DNA of 64,000 nt, taken from NCBI GenBank assembly GCA_041603235.1, contig JBFIES010000003.1:247040-311039 (forward strand), given 5' to 3'. The DNA is from Panacagrimonas sp041603235 (GTDB lineage Bacteria > Pseudomonadota > Gammaproteobacteria > Nevskiales > Nevskiaceae). A program made the translations under genes and the position numbers. This document shows positions 41,380 through 50,064 of the stretch, piece after piece. The notes below the pieces were generated by a model. It searched no databases and had not been told where the DNA came from. It saw nothing but the letters and a program-made list of their open reading frames with translations. The number at the start of each line of letters is the position of its first letter. Within the stretch, counting starts at the first letter, position 1.

Positions 41380-42690
41380 ATGAGTGACGCGCCACCGAGC
41401 GAACTGATTACAACTTCGGCAGATGCCAAACGCCTGCTGGTCGTCGATGACGACCTCTCGGTTGTGCAATATGTGCGTGCGCTGGGGCGCCATCAGATGT
41501 TTGCTGTAGATGGGGCGGCCAATCTTGCCGCCGCCGTTGACTGTGCTCGCCGGCAAAAGCCCGACGCCGTCCTGATTGACATGCACCTTGGACCGGAAGA
41601 ATCGGGTCTGGACCTGCCGGAGATGCTGAGGCGCGTTCCGGGCATGGATAAGGTGCCGATGGGATTTCTGTCCGGTAACAGTAGTTTTGCAAGCCGGATC
41701 GCGGCCGTTCGCGCGGGTGCTGTCCTGTACTCGGTAAAGCCTCTGGAACCTGATCAGCTGTCACTGGTGGTCCAGCATCTGCTTGCCAGTGGAACCGCCG
41801 AAACAGCGCAGATTCTGATTGCGACACACAACAAAGCAGAGGCCGACATTTTCGGGCAGGCGCTCAGCGCCGCCGGGTTTCCAGTGAGTTACTGCCACGA
41901 CGGTAATCAGTTGCCTGAGGTGCTGAGTGCTGTGCGTCCCGATTACCTGTTGCTGGACGACCAGCTGCCACCGTACTGCGGCTTGGACACGGTTCGTCTG
42001 ATTCGCAGCATGATCCGTTGGTCGGATTTGTACGTAGCGCTTCTCACGGATTCTCAAACCGAGCAAAGCCGCCGGGCGGTGTGTGACTCCGGCGCAGACG
42101 AATGGCTGTATCGACCGATCACGAGCGGCGAGTTGTGTGATCGGGTTAGCGCTACTGTGCGCAGGGTCCGACAATTACGCGAGCGCTTTGACCGCGATCA
42201 GGTCACCGGCTTGTCACTGCGCCGACCGTTTCTGGAAATGGCGGGCGCGCAGTTTGAGGAAGCGCGCCGGCGTGGCCAGTCCCTTGCCATTGGTATGTTG
42301 GACCTTGACCACTTCAAGCGGGTCAACGATACCCACGGCCATCACACGGGTGACCGGGTGCTGGCCAGTCTGGGCAGGCTGCTGCAGACACGACTTCGAC
42401 CGCAAGACCTGAGGGCGCGCTGGGGTGGTGAAGAATTCTGCGTGGCATTTGAGGGCGAGTCCGCGCGAAGCGCTGGTGCCTACATCGAGCGGCTGCTTGC
42501 CGAGTTCATGGGGCAGGGCTGCGTCAACGAACCCGGTGAGCGGTTCGAAGTCAGCTTCAGTGCCGGCGTGGCGGCCCTGCCCAATGATGGCAATAGCATC
42601 GAGACCCTGATTCAGCGAGCTGATGCCAGGCTCTATGAGGCAAAGCGCGGCGGCAGGGCAAGGGTCGTCTGCGGTCAGGGCGCCGCCTGA
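41380..42690 (+). CDS. Response-regulator diguanylate cyclase (REC-REC-GGDEF)
   Basis: A 436-residue cytoplasmic protein. The first receiver (about 17-130) has the acidic triad VVDDD and Asp67 in VLIDMHL; the second (about 143-260) keeps Asp193/194 (LLLDDQLPP) but lacks the acidic pair. The GGDEF domain (about 275-432) has an active GGEEF (349-353) and an inhibitory RxxD site (340-343), so it should make c-di-GMP with product feedback. ATG 41380 starts just before the receiver. It is divergent from the stressosome operon over 179 bp, so it is the likely output of the hybrid kinase, as in the Vibrio vulnificus stressosome locus as I recall it. Confidence 0.92.
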   Translation: MSDAPPSELITTSADAKRLLVVDDDLSVVQYVRALGRHQMFAVDGAANLAAAVDCARRQKPDAVLIDMHLGPEESGLDLPEMLRRVPGMDKVPMGFLSGNSSFASRIAAVRAGAVLYSVKPLEPDQLSLVVQHLLASGTAETAQILIATHNKAEADIFGQALSAAGFPVSYCHDGNQLPEVLSAVRPDYLLLDDQLPPYCGLDTVRLIRSMIRWSDLYVALLTDSQTEQSRRAVCDSGADEWLYRPITSGELCDRVSATVRRVRQLRERFDRDQVTGLSLRRPFLEMAGAQFEEARRRGQSLAIGMLDLDHFKRVNDTHGHHTGDRVLASLGRLLQTRLRPQDLRARWGGEEFCVAFEGESARSAGAYIERLLAEFMGQGCVNEPGERFEVSFSAGVAALPNDGNSIETLIQRADARLYEAKRGGRARVVCGQGAA

Positions 42691-42771
42691 GGCCAGCTAG
42701 GTTCGGGCGCAGGTTTGCGTCCGTATGGGACTCGCCATTAGGGTGCGCGCTCGCCCATCAGTCCCGAGCAC

Positions 42772-43698
42772 GTGCAGAACATCATTTCAGTCCAGAATCT
42801 GAGCAAGGTTTATGCGTCGGGGCACGTTGCCCTCAAGGGCATCAACCTGGAAATCCGGCGGGGTGAGATCTTTGCACTGCTGGGTCCGAACGGGGCTGGC
42901 AAGACCACCCTCATCAGCATCATCTGCGGCATCGTCAACCCAGGCGAAGGGCAGGTCCTGGCGGACGGTCACGACGTGGTTCGGGACTACAAGGCCGCAC
43001 GCAGCAAGATTGGCCTGGTGCCGCAGGAAATTGCCACGGATGCCTTCGAGACGGTTTGGGCCACCGTGAGTTTCAGCCGGGGGCTTTTTGGCAAGGCGCC
43101 GGACCCGGCCCACATTGAGAAAGTGCTGCGTCAGCTGTCCTTATGGGACAAGCGAAAATCGCGTATCCGAGAGTTGTCTGGCGGCATGAAGCGCCGCGTG
43201 ATGATCGCAAAGGCGCTGTCGCACGAGCCCGAGATTCTGTTTCTGGACGAGCCCACTGCCGGTGTCGATGTGGCTTTGCGACGTGACATGTGGGAGGTCG
43301 TGCGCGGCCTGCGGGCGGGCGGGGTGACCATCATCCTGACCACGCATTACATCGAAGAGGCCGAAGAGATGGCCGATCGCATCGGTGTCATCCGCAAGGG
43401 GGAGTTGATCCTGGTAGAGCACAAGGATGCCCTGATGGAGAAGCTTGGCACCAAGCAGCTCACCCTGACCCTGAAGTGCCCCATTTCCGAGATTCCACAG
43501 GGACTTTCAGATGAGGCTTTGGAATTGACCGATGAGGGCCGCAAGCTGGTCTACACATTTGACGGGCAGAGCGAGGAAACCGGAATTGCGGCCTTGCTCA
43601 GAAAGCTCGGAGATCACGGCATCGACTTCAAGGAACTGCGCTCCAGCGAGAGCTCCCTGGAAGAAATTTTTGTCAATCTGGTGAGCGAGCACGCATGA
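42772..43698 (+). CDS. ABC-2 transporter ATPase (YadG-like)
   Basis: A 308-residue ATP-binding subunit. Walker A LLGPNGAGKTTLIS, Q-loop LVPQEIA, signature LSGGMKRRV, Walker B ILFLDEPTAGVD and switch H in TTHYIEEA are all intact. The C-terminal ~80 residues form the regulatory tail usual in YadG/CcmA-type exporters. GTG at 42772. The stop overlaps the permease start by 4 bp. The pair resembles E. coli YadGH, whose substrate is not established. Confidence 0.92.
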   Translation: MQNIISVQNLSKVYASGHVALKGINLEIRRGEIFALLGPNGAGKTTLISIICGIVNPGEGQVLADGHDVVRDYKAARSKIGLVPQEIATDAFETVWATVSFSRGLFGKAPDPAHIEKVLRQLSLWDKRKSRIRELSGGMKRRVMIAKALSHEPEILFLDEPTAGVDVALRRDMWEVVRGLRAGGVTIILTTHYIEEAEEMADRIGVIRKGELILVEHKDALMEKLGTKQLTLTLKCPISEIPQGLSDEALELTDEGRKLVYTFDGQSEETGIAALLRKLGDHGIDFKELRSSESSLEEIFVNLVSEHA

Positions 43699-44456
43699 AC
43701 TTTCACGGAATCCGAGCCATCTACATGTTCGAGATGTCCCGAACTGCGCGCACGCTGATGCAAAGCGTCGCCTCGCCGGTGCTCTCTACCTCTCTGTACT
43801 TTGTGGTCTTTGGTACGGCCATTGGCACGCGTATCGGTGACATTGACGGTATCGGCTACGGTGCCTTCATCATTCCCGGCCTGGTCATGCTGGCCTTGCT
43901 CAACCAGAGCCTGTCCAACGCCTCGTTTGCGATCTACATGCCCAAGTTCTCTGGCACGGTCTACGAGATGCTCTCCGCGCCGGTGTCCTATGTGGAAATT
44001 CTGCTGGGCTATGTCGGGGCGGCTGCGACCAAGTCGGTCATTCTGGGCTTCCTGATCCTGCTCACGGCCATTTTCTTCGTGGACTATGAGATTCAGCATC
44101 CGGTCTGGATGGCTTTCTTCATGGTCTTGACGGCGGTCACCTTCAGCCTGTTTGGTTTCATCATTGGCATCTGGGCCGACAACTTCGAGAAATTGCAGGT
44201 GGTGCCGCTGATGATCGTCACCCCTCTGACCTTTCTCGGTGGAAGCTTTTACTCCATCAGCATGCTGCCGCCGATCTGGCAGAAGATCACGCTGTTCAAC
44301 CCCGTGGTCTACCTGATCAGCGGATTCAGATGGAGTTTCTATGGCGTAGCTGACGTCAATGTCTGGTTGTGCCTGGCCATGATCCTGCTGTTCCTGAGCC
44401 TGTGTCTGTTTGCGGTCTGGTGGATTTTCAAGACCGGTTACAAGCTCAAGAGCTGA
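43695..44456 (+). CDS. ABC-2 type transporter permease (YadH-like)
   Basis: A 253-residue inner-membrane protein with six hydrophobic helices and the family segment TPLTFLGGSFYSISMLPPIWQ, typical of ABC-2 permeases like YadH. The N-terminal amphipathic stretch precedes helix 1 (VASPVLSTSLYFVVFGTAIG). It is coupled to the ATPase gene; the two would dimerise to form an exporter for a lipid, glycan or drug. No periplasmic partner is encoded nearby. Confidence 0.92.
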   Translation: MNFHGIRAIYMFEMSRTARTLMQSVASPVLSTSLYFVVFGTAIGTRIGDIDGIGYGAFIIPGLVMLALLNQSLSNASFAIYMPKFSGTVYEMLSAPVSYVEILLGYVGAAATKSVILGFLILLTAIFFVDYEIQHPVWMAFFMVLTAVTFSLFGFIIGIWADNFEKLQVVPLMIVTPLTFLGGSFYSISMLPPIWQKITLFNPVVYLISGFRWSFYGVADVNVWLCLAMILLFLSLCLFAVWWIFKTGYKLKS

Positions 44457-44553
44457 TGTTGCCGCCAATTACGTCCTGATCACGAACTTGGCGAGGCCGT
44501 CGGCTTCACAGGCTGTTAGAATCTCGCAAACCAATCGCCCCCCTAATTGCCTT

Positions 44554-46251
44554 ATGGCCGACGCCGGCTCAACTCGCTTTGTATTTGTCACCGGGGGCGT
44601 CGTCTCCTCACTCGGAAAAGGTATCGCTGCGGCGAGCCTGGCCGCTATCCTGGAATCACGCGGACTGAAGGTCCGCATGATCAAGCTCGATCCCTACATC
44701 AATGTTGATGCCGGGACCATGAGCCCATTCCAGCATGGCGAAGTGTTTGTCACGGAAGACGGCGCCGAAACCGATCTTGATCTTGGCCACTATGAGCGCT
44801 TCCTGCGCGGCAAGACCAACCGGTATTCCAATCTGACCACGGGTCAGATCTATCGCAACGTGCTCGAAAAAGAGCGTCGTGGCGACTACCTGGGACGCAC
44901 TGTTCAAGTCATTCCTCACATCACGGACGAGATTCACGCCGGTATTCGTGCAGGCGCTGAGGGCTCAGACATCTGTCTGGTGGAGATCGGCGGCACGGTG
45001 GGTGACATTGAGTCGCTGCCCTTCCTGGAAGCCATTCGCCAGATGGGCGCTGAGCTTGGCCGCAGTCAGGCCTTGTATATGCACCTGACCCTGGTGCCGT
45101 ATATCAAGGCCGGTGGTGAGCTCAAGACCAAGCCGACCCAGCACTCGGTCAAGGAACTGCGGGGCATCGGTATCCAACCGGACGTGCTGCTCTGCCGCAG
45201 CGAAAAGCCACTGCCGGAAACCGAGAAGCGCAAGATCGCGCTGTTCACCAATGTGTCCTACAACGCGGTGATTTCAGCCATCGATCTGGACGACATCTAC
45301 AAGATTCCCGGCTGGCTGCATCAGCAGGGTCTGGATGAACAGGTCGTGCAGCACTTTGGTCTTGAAACACGCCGAGCGGATCTGTCGAGCTGGGAGCGTG
45401 TGGTCGAGGCCCGCGAGCAACTCGATGCCGAGGTGCAGGTGGCCATGGTCGGCAAGTATGTGGATCTGGCCGATGCCTACAAGAGCATCAATGAAGCCCT
45501 GTACCACGCCGGCCTGCATACACATACGCGGGTCAAGATTCGCTACATTGAATCCGAAACCCTCGAGTCGCAGGGTACGCGGGTGCTGCAAGGCGTTGAC
45601 TGCATTCTGGTACCCGGCGGCTTTGGCGAACGCGGCATCGAGGGCAAGGTCCTGGCTGCGCAGTACGCTCGCGAGAACAAGATTCCCTATCTGGGTATCT
45701 GTCTGGGCATGCAGGTTGCGGTCATCGAGTACGCGCGCAACGTCTGCGGTCTGGCCAATGCACATTCATCAGAATTCAACCCGCATTCGCCGCATCCGGT
45801 CATCGCGCTGGTGACGGAGTGGCTGGATGCCAGCGGCAAGCTTGAAACGCGTGCCGCCGATTCCGATCTGGGTGGCACCATGCGCCTGGGTGCGCAGCGT
45901 TGCCGGCTCAAATCCGGCTCGCGTTCGCGGGCCATGTACAACGCCGAAACCGTCAGCGAACGTCATCGCCACCGCTACGAGTTCAACAACACCTATCGCG
46001 ACGAGCTGTCTGCCAAGGGCCTGCAGCTTGCCGGCCTGTCGGAGAACGAACAGCTGGTCGAGATCATCGAGATCGCCGATCACCCCTGGTTTGTGGGCGT
46101 GCAATTCCATCCGGAATTCACATCAACTCCCCGCGACGGTCACCCATTGTTTGAAGGCTTTGTCAGAGCCGCACGTGAGCATCATCTGGTCAACCGTGAG
46201 GCCGGCAGCGCCAATGTGCCGGACGCGGCGACAGTCGCTGCCAATGCCTGA
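44554..46251 (+). CDS. pyrG: CTP synthase
   Basis: A 565-residue enzyme that aminates UTP to CTP with glutamine and ATP. The synthetase domain begins TRFVFVTGGVVSSLGKGIAAASL with the P-loop-like motif; LDPYINVDAGTMSPFQHGEVFVT and GGTVGDIESLPF are canonical. The class-I glutamine amidotransferase half has the Cys nucleophile in LGICLGMQVAVIEYARN and the His-Glu in GVQFHPEFTSTP. A ~20-residue C-terminal extension (NREAGSANVPDAATVAANA) is longer than in E. coli. ATG 44554. Start of the pyrG-kdsA-eno-ftsB cluster. Confidence 0.97.
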   Translation: MADAGSTRFVFVTGGVVSSLGKGIAAASLAAILESRGLKVRMIKLDPYINVDAGTMSPFQHGEVFVTEDGAETDLDLGHYERFLRGKTNRYSNLTTGQIYRNVLEKERRGDYLGRTVQVIPHITDEIHAGIRAGAEGSDICLVEIGGTVGDIESLPFLEAIRQMGAELGRSQALYMHLTLVPYIKAGGELKTKPTQHSVKELRGIGIQPDVLLCRSEKPLPETEKRKIALFTNVSYNAVISAIDLDDIYKIPGWLHQQGLDEQVVQHFGLETRRADLSSWERVVEAREQLDAEVQVAMVGKYVDLADAYKSINEALYHAGLHTHTRVKIRYIESETLESQGTRVLQGVDCILVPGGFGERGIEGKVLAAQYARENKIPYLGICLGMQVAVIEYARNVCGLANAHSSEFNPHSPHPVIALVTEWLDASGKLETRAADSDLGGTMRLGAQRCRLKSGSRSRAMYNAETVSERHRHRYEFNNTYRDELSAKGLQLAGLSENEQLVEIIEIADHPWFVGVQFHPEFTSTPRDGHPLFEGFVRAAREHHLVNREAGSANVPDAATVAANA

Positions 46252-46280
46252 ATAGGCGAGATCCACAGGAAAACAAGTAG

Positions 46281-47114
46281 ATGAAACTTCTCGGACGCGA
46301 CATCGGACATCAGCATCCTATCTTCCTCATTGCCGGCCCGGATACCCTGGAATCTCAGGAACTGGCGATGGAAGTTGCCGGGCATATCAAGGAGCTCACC
46401 GACAAGCTGGGCATCCTCTATGTCTTCAAGGGCAGCTTCGACAAGGCCAACCGAACCTCTCACAAGAGCTATCGTGGTCCGGGCATCGAAGGCGGCCTCA
46501 AGATCATGGAGAACGTCAAGAAGCAGATCGGTGTGCCGGTGCTGACCGACGTGCACGAGGACACGCCGCTGGATGAAGTGGCGCAGGTGATTGACGTGAT
46601 CCAGACACCAGCCTTTCTGTGTCGTCAGACCAACTTCATGCAGAACGTGGCCAGGACGGGTCGCCCCATCAACGTGAAGAAGGGTCAGTTCATGAGCCCC
46701 TGGGAAATGGGCAACGTCATCGAAAAGATGACCGCCGTTGCCGAGCCCAACTTCATGCTCTGCGAGCGTGGATTCACCTTTGGCTACAACAATCTGGTGG
46801 CAGACATGCGCGGCCTGGCGATCATGCGCAAGTTCGCGCCGGTGGTCTTTGACTCGACTCACACCGTGCAGTTGCCGGGTGGGCAGGGGACCGCATCCGG
46901 CGGCATGCGCGAGATGATTCCGGTTCTGGCGCGTTCGGCGGTGGGTGCGGGCGTCTCCGGACTGTTCATGGAAACACATCCACGCCCGGACGAGGCGCTC
47001 TGTGATGGTCCCAACTCCCTGCCACTGAAAATGATCGGTGAACTGCTCGAAACCCTGGTTGAGCTCGATCAGGTGGTCAAGAAATCTGGCCTTCTCGAAA
47101 CACAGCTCTCTTAA
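46281..47114 (+). CDS. kdsA: 3-deoxy-D-manno-octulosonate 8-phosphate synthase
   Basis: A 277-residue cytoplasmic enzyme condensing PEP with arabinose-5-phosphate for the Kdo of lipopolysaccharide. Conserved parts: FKGSFDKANRTSHKSYRGPG, VLTDVHE, TPAFLCRQTNF, NVKKGQFMSPWEM, ERGFTFGYNNLVADMR and DSTHTVQLPGG. Near the N-terminus, IAGPDTLES has Asp where metal-dependent enzymes have Cys (AGPC) and metal-independent ones Asn (GGMN), while the other metal ligands (His, Glu, Asp) appear kept. It starts 29 bp after pyrG with ACAGGAAAAC. Function is secure; metal dependence is not. Confidence 0.95.
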   Translation: MKLLGRDIGHQHPIFLIAGPDTLESQELAMEVAGHIKELTDKLGILYVFKGSFDKANRTSHKSYRGPGIEGGLKIMENVKKQIGVPVLTDVHEDTPLDEVAQVIDVIQTPAFLCRQTNFMQNVARTGRPINVKKGQFMSPWEMGNVIEKMTAVAEPNFMLCERGFTFGYNNLVADMRGLAIMRKFAPVVFDSTHTVQLPGGQGTASGGMREMIPVLARSAVGAGVSGLFMETHPRPDEALCDGPNSLPLKMIGELLETLVELDQVVKKSGLLETQLS

Positions 47115-47152
47115 TCAATCAGTCTCAATTTCTTCTTCAGGAAACACAATCG

Positions 47153-48448
47153 ATGTCCATCATTACCCGAGTGACCGCCCTCCAGATTATTGACTCACGC
47201 GGCAACCCGACCGTGGAAGCTGAAGTCCAGCTAGAAACCGGCGTGGTGGGTCGCGCCGCATCACCTAGCGGCGCCAGTACCGGTTCGCGAGAGGCTGTCG
47301 AGCTGCGCGATGGCGCGCCAAAGAAAGGCAAGGCCAAGTATCTGGGCAAAGGCGTGTCCAAGGCGGTGAAGAACGTCGAGACCACGATTGCAAAGGCGGT
47401 GGAAGGTCTGGACGCTCAGGACCAAGCCAAGCTTGACCGGGTGATGATTGAACTTGACGGCAGCAAGAACAAGGCGCGCCTCGGCGCCAATGCCATCCTC
47501 GCCGTCAGCATGGCTGCGGCCAAGGCTGCTGCTCAGGAAAATGGCATGTCGCTGTTCCGTCATCTGGGCGGCATCAGCGCCAACGTGTTGCCGGTTCCGA
47601 TGATGAACGTCATCAACGGCGGTGCGCACGCAGATAACAACGTCGACATCCAGGAATTCATGATTCTTCCCGTAGGCGCACCGAGCTTTTCCGAAGCTCT
47701 GCGTTGGGGCACGGAAACCTTTCACTCACTCAAGAACGTGCTCAAGAAGCGCGGCCTGAACACTGCGGTTGGTGATGAAGGTGGTTTTGCCCCAGATCTG
47801 GAATCCAATGTCGCCGCCCTCGATTGCCTGCTGGAAGCGATCGAGAAGGCCGGTTTCAAGCCGGGCAAGGACATCTATCTTGGGCTGGACGTTGCCTCTT
47901 CCGAGTTCTTCGAGAAGGGCAGCTACAACCTGCACGGCGAAGGCAAGAAGTTCACGCCGGAGAAGTTTGCTGATTTTCTTGCAGGCATCTGCGACAAATA
48001 TCCGGTGATTTCAATTGAAGACGGTTGTGCAGAGGATGACTGGAAAGGCTGGGCGGCCCTGAGTGCCAAGTTGGGCAAGAAAGTACAGCTGGTCGGGGAC
48101 GATCTTTTTGTCACCAACACCGAGATTCTGGCGCGCGGTATCCGCGAGAACATTGCCAACTCGATCCTGATCAAGCCGAACCAGATCGGCACCCTGACCG
48201 AGACGCTCGAAGCCATTCAGATGGCGACAGACGCGGGCTATTCCAGTGTGGTCAGTCATCGCTCCGGCGAAACCGAAGACGCCACCATTGCGGATATCGC
48301 TGTGGGTACGGCAGCCACCCAGATCAAGACGGGATCTCTATGCCGCTCTGATCGCATGGCCAAGTACAACCAGTTGCTGCGCATCGAGCGCGAACTGGGC
48401 TCACGGGCCCGCTATCCGGGACGGGCCGCGTTTCCTGTCACAATATAG
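47153..48448 (+). CDS. eno: Enolase
   Basis: A 431-residue glycolytic enzyme interconverting 2-phosphoglycerate and phosphoenolpyruvate; in many bacteria it is also part of the RNA degradosome. Canonical motifs include DSRGNPTVEAEV, GAHADNNVDIQEFMI, GDEGGFAPDLESN, the metal and catalytic residues in SIEDGCAEDDWKGW and LVGDDLFVTN, IKPNQIGTLTET, and SHRSGETEDATIAD. The order kdsA-eno-ftsB-ispD is typical of gammaproteobacteria. Confidence 0.98.
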   Translation: MSIITRVTALQIIDSRGNPTVEAEVQLETGVVGRAASPSGASTGSREAVELRDGAPKKGKAKYLGKGVSKAVKNVETTIAKAVEGLDAQDQAKLDRVMIELDGSKNKARLGANAILAVSMAAAKAAAQENGMSLFRHLGGISANVLPVPMMNVINGGAHADNNVDIQEFMILPVGAPSFSEALRWGTETFHSLKNVLKKRGLNTAVGDEGGFAPDLESNVAALDCLLEAIEKAGFKPGKDIYLGLDVASSEFFEKGSYNLHGEGKKFTPEKFADFLAGICDKYPVISIEDGCAEDDWKGWAALSAKLGKKVQLVGDDLFVTNTEILARGIRENIANSILIKPNQIGTLTETLEAIQMATDAGYSSVVSHRSGETEDATIADIAVGTAATQIKTGSLCRSDRMAKYNQLLRIERELGSRARYPGRAAFPVTI

Positions 48449-48477
48449 GCAGAACTGGCAGCTTCGCAGGCAAAGGC

Positions 48478-48753
48478 ATGCTCAAGAACGCATTCATTGT
48501 TGTACTGGCCATGATGTTTCTCGGCCTGCAATGGCGACTGTGGTTGTCGGACGAGGGTGTGGCCAGTCGCGAGGTGTTCAGTGCGCAAGTACAGGCCGCG
48601 AAGTCCGGTAATGAACAACTGGCCCTTCGCAACGCGGAGCTGGAAGCCGAAGTGAAAGACCTGAAGTCCGGCCAGGCCGCGATTGAAGCCAAGGCCAGGG
48701 TCGAGTTGGGAATGATCAAACCCAGCGAAACCTTTTTTCTGGTTGTTCAGTGA
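48478..48753 (+). CDS. ftsB: Cell division protein FtsB
   Basis: A 91-residue bitopic protein of the divisome, forming the FtsQLB complex that activates septal wall synthesis. One N-terminal transmembrane helix (about 4-19) is followed by a periplasmic leucine-zipper-type coiled coil (VQAAKSGNEQLALRNAELEAEVKDLKSG) and the family ending ARVELGMIKPSETFFLVV. It is 29 bp after eno, its usual place. Confidence 0.95.
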   Translation: MLKNAFIVVLAMMFLGLQWRLWLSDEGVASREVFSAQVQAAKSGNEQLALRNAELEAEVKDLKSGQAAIEAKARVELGMIKPSETFFLVVQ

Positions 48754-48789
48754 ACTTTGCGGGTCCCGATTTCCTGATTCGCAGCTTCA

Positions 48790-49509
48790 GTGACCACTGC
48801 TGACAAACCTGCCTACTGGGTGGTTTTGCCAGCAGCCGGTCGCGGATCGCGAATGCAGGGTGAGGGCCCAAAACAGTACCTTCCTCTGATGGGCCGGCCC
48901 TTGATCGAATGGAGTCTGGAGCCATTCCTGCAAGCAGCGTGGATCGAAGGTGTTGTCGTGGCGCTGGGTGCTGCAGATACGACATTTCAATCACTGAGCA
49001 TTGCCGACCACCAGAAGCTGGTACGTGTGGACGGTGGCCAGGAGCGTGCTGATTCGGTCCTCGCGGGCCTGGCGGAGATCAGCAGGCGATACCAGGCTGC
49101 GGGACGCGATTCACACGATGTTTTCGTGTTGGTACACGATGCCGCCAGACCCTGTGTTTCGATGAGCGATGTCGAACGCCTCAGGAACGAAGCCAGTCAT
49201 GACGATGGTGGATTGCTGGCCCAGGCAATGACCGACACGCTCAAGCACGCTGCGAATGGGCAGGTGAAAAAAACCATGGACCGTCGCGAGTTCTGGCGGG
49301 CCCAGACGCCACAGATGTTTCGCCTGCCACTGCTGGAAAAGGCACTGCGTGATGCTGACAACGGTGTGACCGATGACGCCAGTGCCATGGAACAAGCCGG
49401 ATTTCAACCCTATTTGATAGAGGCTGGAGTGAGTAACCTGAAAGTGACCTATCCCGAGGATCTCGCGCTGGCTGAATTCTGGCTCAGACGACGAGGCAAG
49501 GACGCATGA
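48790..49509 (+). CDS. ispD: 2-C-methyl-D-erythritol 4-phosphate cytidylyltransferase
   Basis: A 239-residue enzyme of the MEP isoprenoid pathway, joining CTP to methylerythritol phosphate. Nucleotide motif LPAAGRGSRMQGEGPKQYLPLMGRPLIE, GGQERADSVLAGL, VHDAARPCV and the C-terminal TYPEDLALAE are conserved. GTG 48790 gives the normal N-terminus. It overlaps ispF by 4 bp. Confidence 0.96.
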   Translation: MTTADKPAYWVVLPAAGRGSRMQGEGPKQYLPLMGRPLIEWSLEPFLQAAWIEGVVVALGAADTTFQSLSIADHQKLVRVDGGQERADSVLAGLAEISRRYQAAGRDSHDVFVLVHDAARPCVSMSDVERLRNEASHDDGGLLAQAMTDTLKHAANGQVKKTMDRREFWRAQTPQMFRLPLLEKALRDADNGVTDDASAMEQAGFQPYLIEAGVSNLKVTYPEDLALAEFWLRRRGKDA

Positions 49510-49991
49510 GCATGCGCATCGGACATGGCTTTGACTCGCACCGGCTTGCAGAGGGCGAAGGCCTCACCTTGGGCGGGGTTTTTATTGAATGCCCCTACCG
49601 GATCATTGCCCACTCCGATGGTGACGTGCTGATCCACGCCCTGTGCGATGCCCTTCTCGGCGCTTGTGCTCTGGGAGACATCGGCAAGTTGTTTCCGGAT
49701 ACGGATGACCGCTTCAAGGGCATCGACAGCCGCGAGTTGTTGCGCGAGGTCCTGAATCGCGTTCGCGGGCAGGGGTATCAGGTGGTGAACACGGACCTGA
49801 GCCTGATTGCACAAGCACCGAGGGTCGCAAAGCATATTGAGGCGATGCGGGCCTGCCTCGCCCAGGAACTCGATCTGGGCATGGATGCGGTCAATGTCAA
49901 AGCCACTACCGCTGAAGGTATGGATGCGATTGGTCGCAAGGAGGGTCTTGCCGCCCACGCCGTGGTGTTGCTGGAGTCGGTTCAAGCTTGA
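49506..49991 (+). CDS. ispF: 2-C-methyl-D-erythritol 2,4-cyclodiphosphate synthase
   Basis: A 161-residue zinc enzyme forming the cyclic diphosphate of the MEP pathway. Conserved zinc motif RIGHGFDSHRL with Asp and His, AHSDGDVLIHALCDALLGA, GKLFPDTD and NVKATTAEGMDAIGRKEGLAAHAVVLL. It is coupled to ispD by ATGA overlap. The 73-bp gap that follows has no marked signal. Confidence 0.97.
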   Translation: MSMRIGHGFDSHRLAEGEGLTLGGVFIECPYRIIAHSDGDVLIHALCDALLGACALGDIGKLFPDTDDRFKGIDSRELLREVLNRVRGQGYQVVNTDLSLIAQAPRVAKHIEAMRACLAQELDLGMDAVNVKATTAEGMDAIGRKEGLAAHAVVLLESVQA

Positions 49992-50064
49992 AATCACCGC
50001 AAACGCCAGATCGGCCCGTGTCTTGCAGGTATATCCACCAGCGTAAAAGCCGGAATGACGCAAG

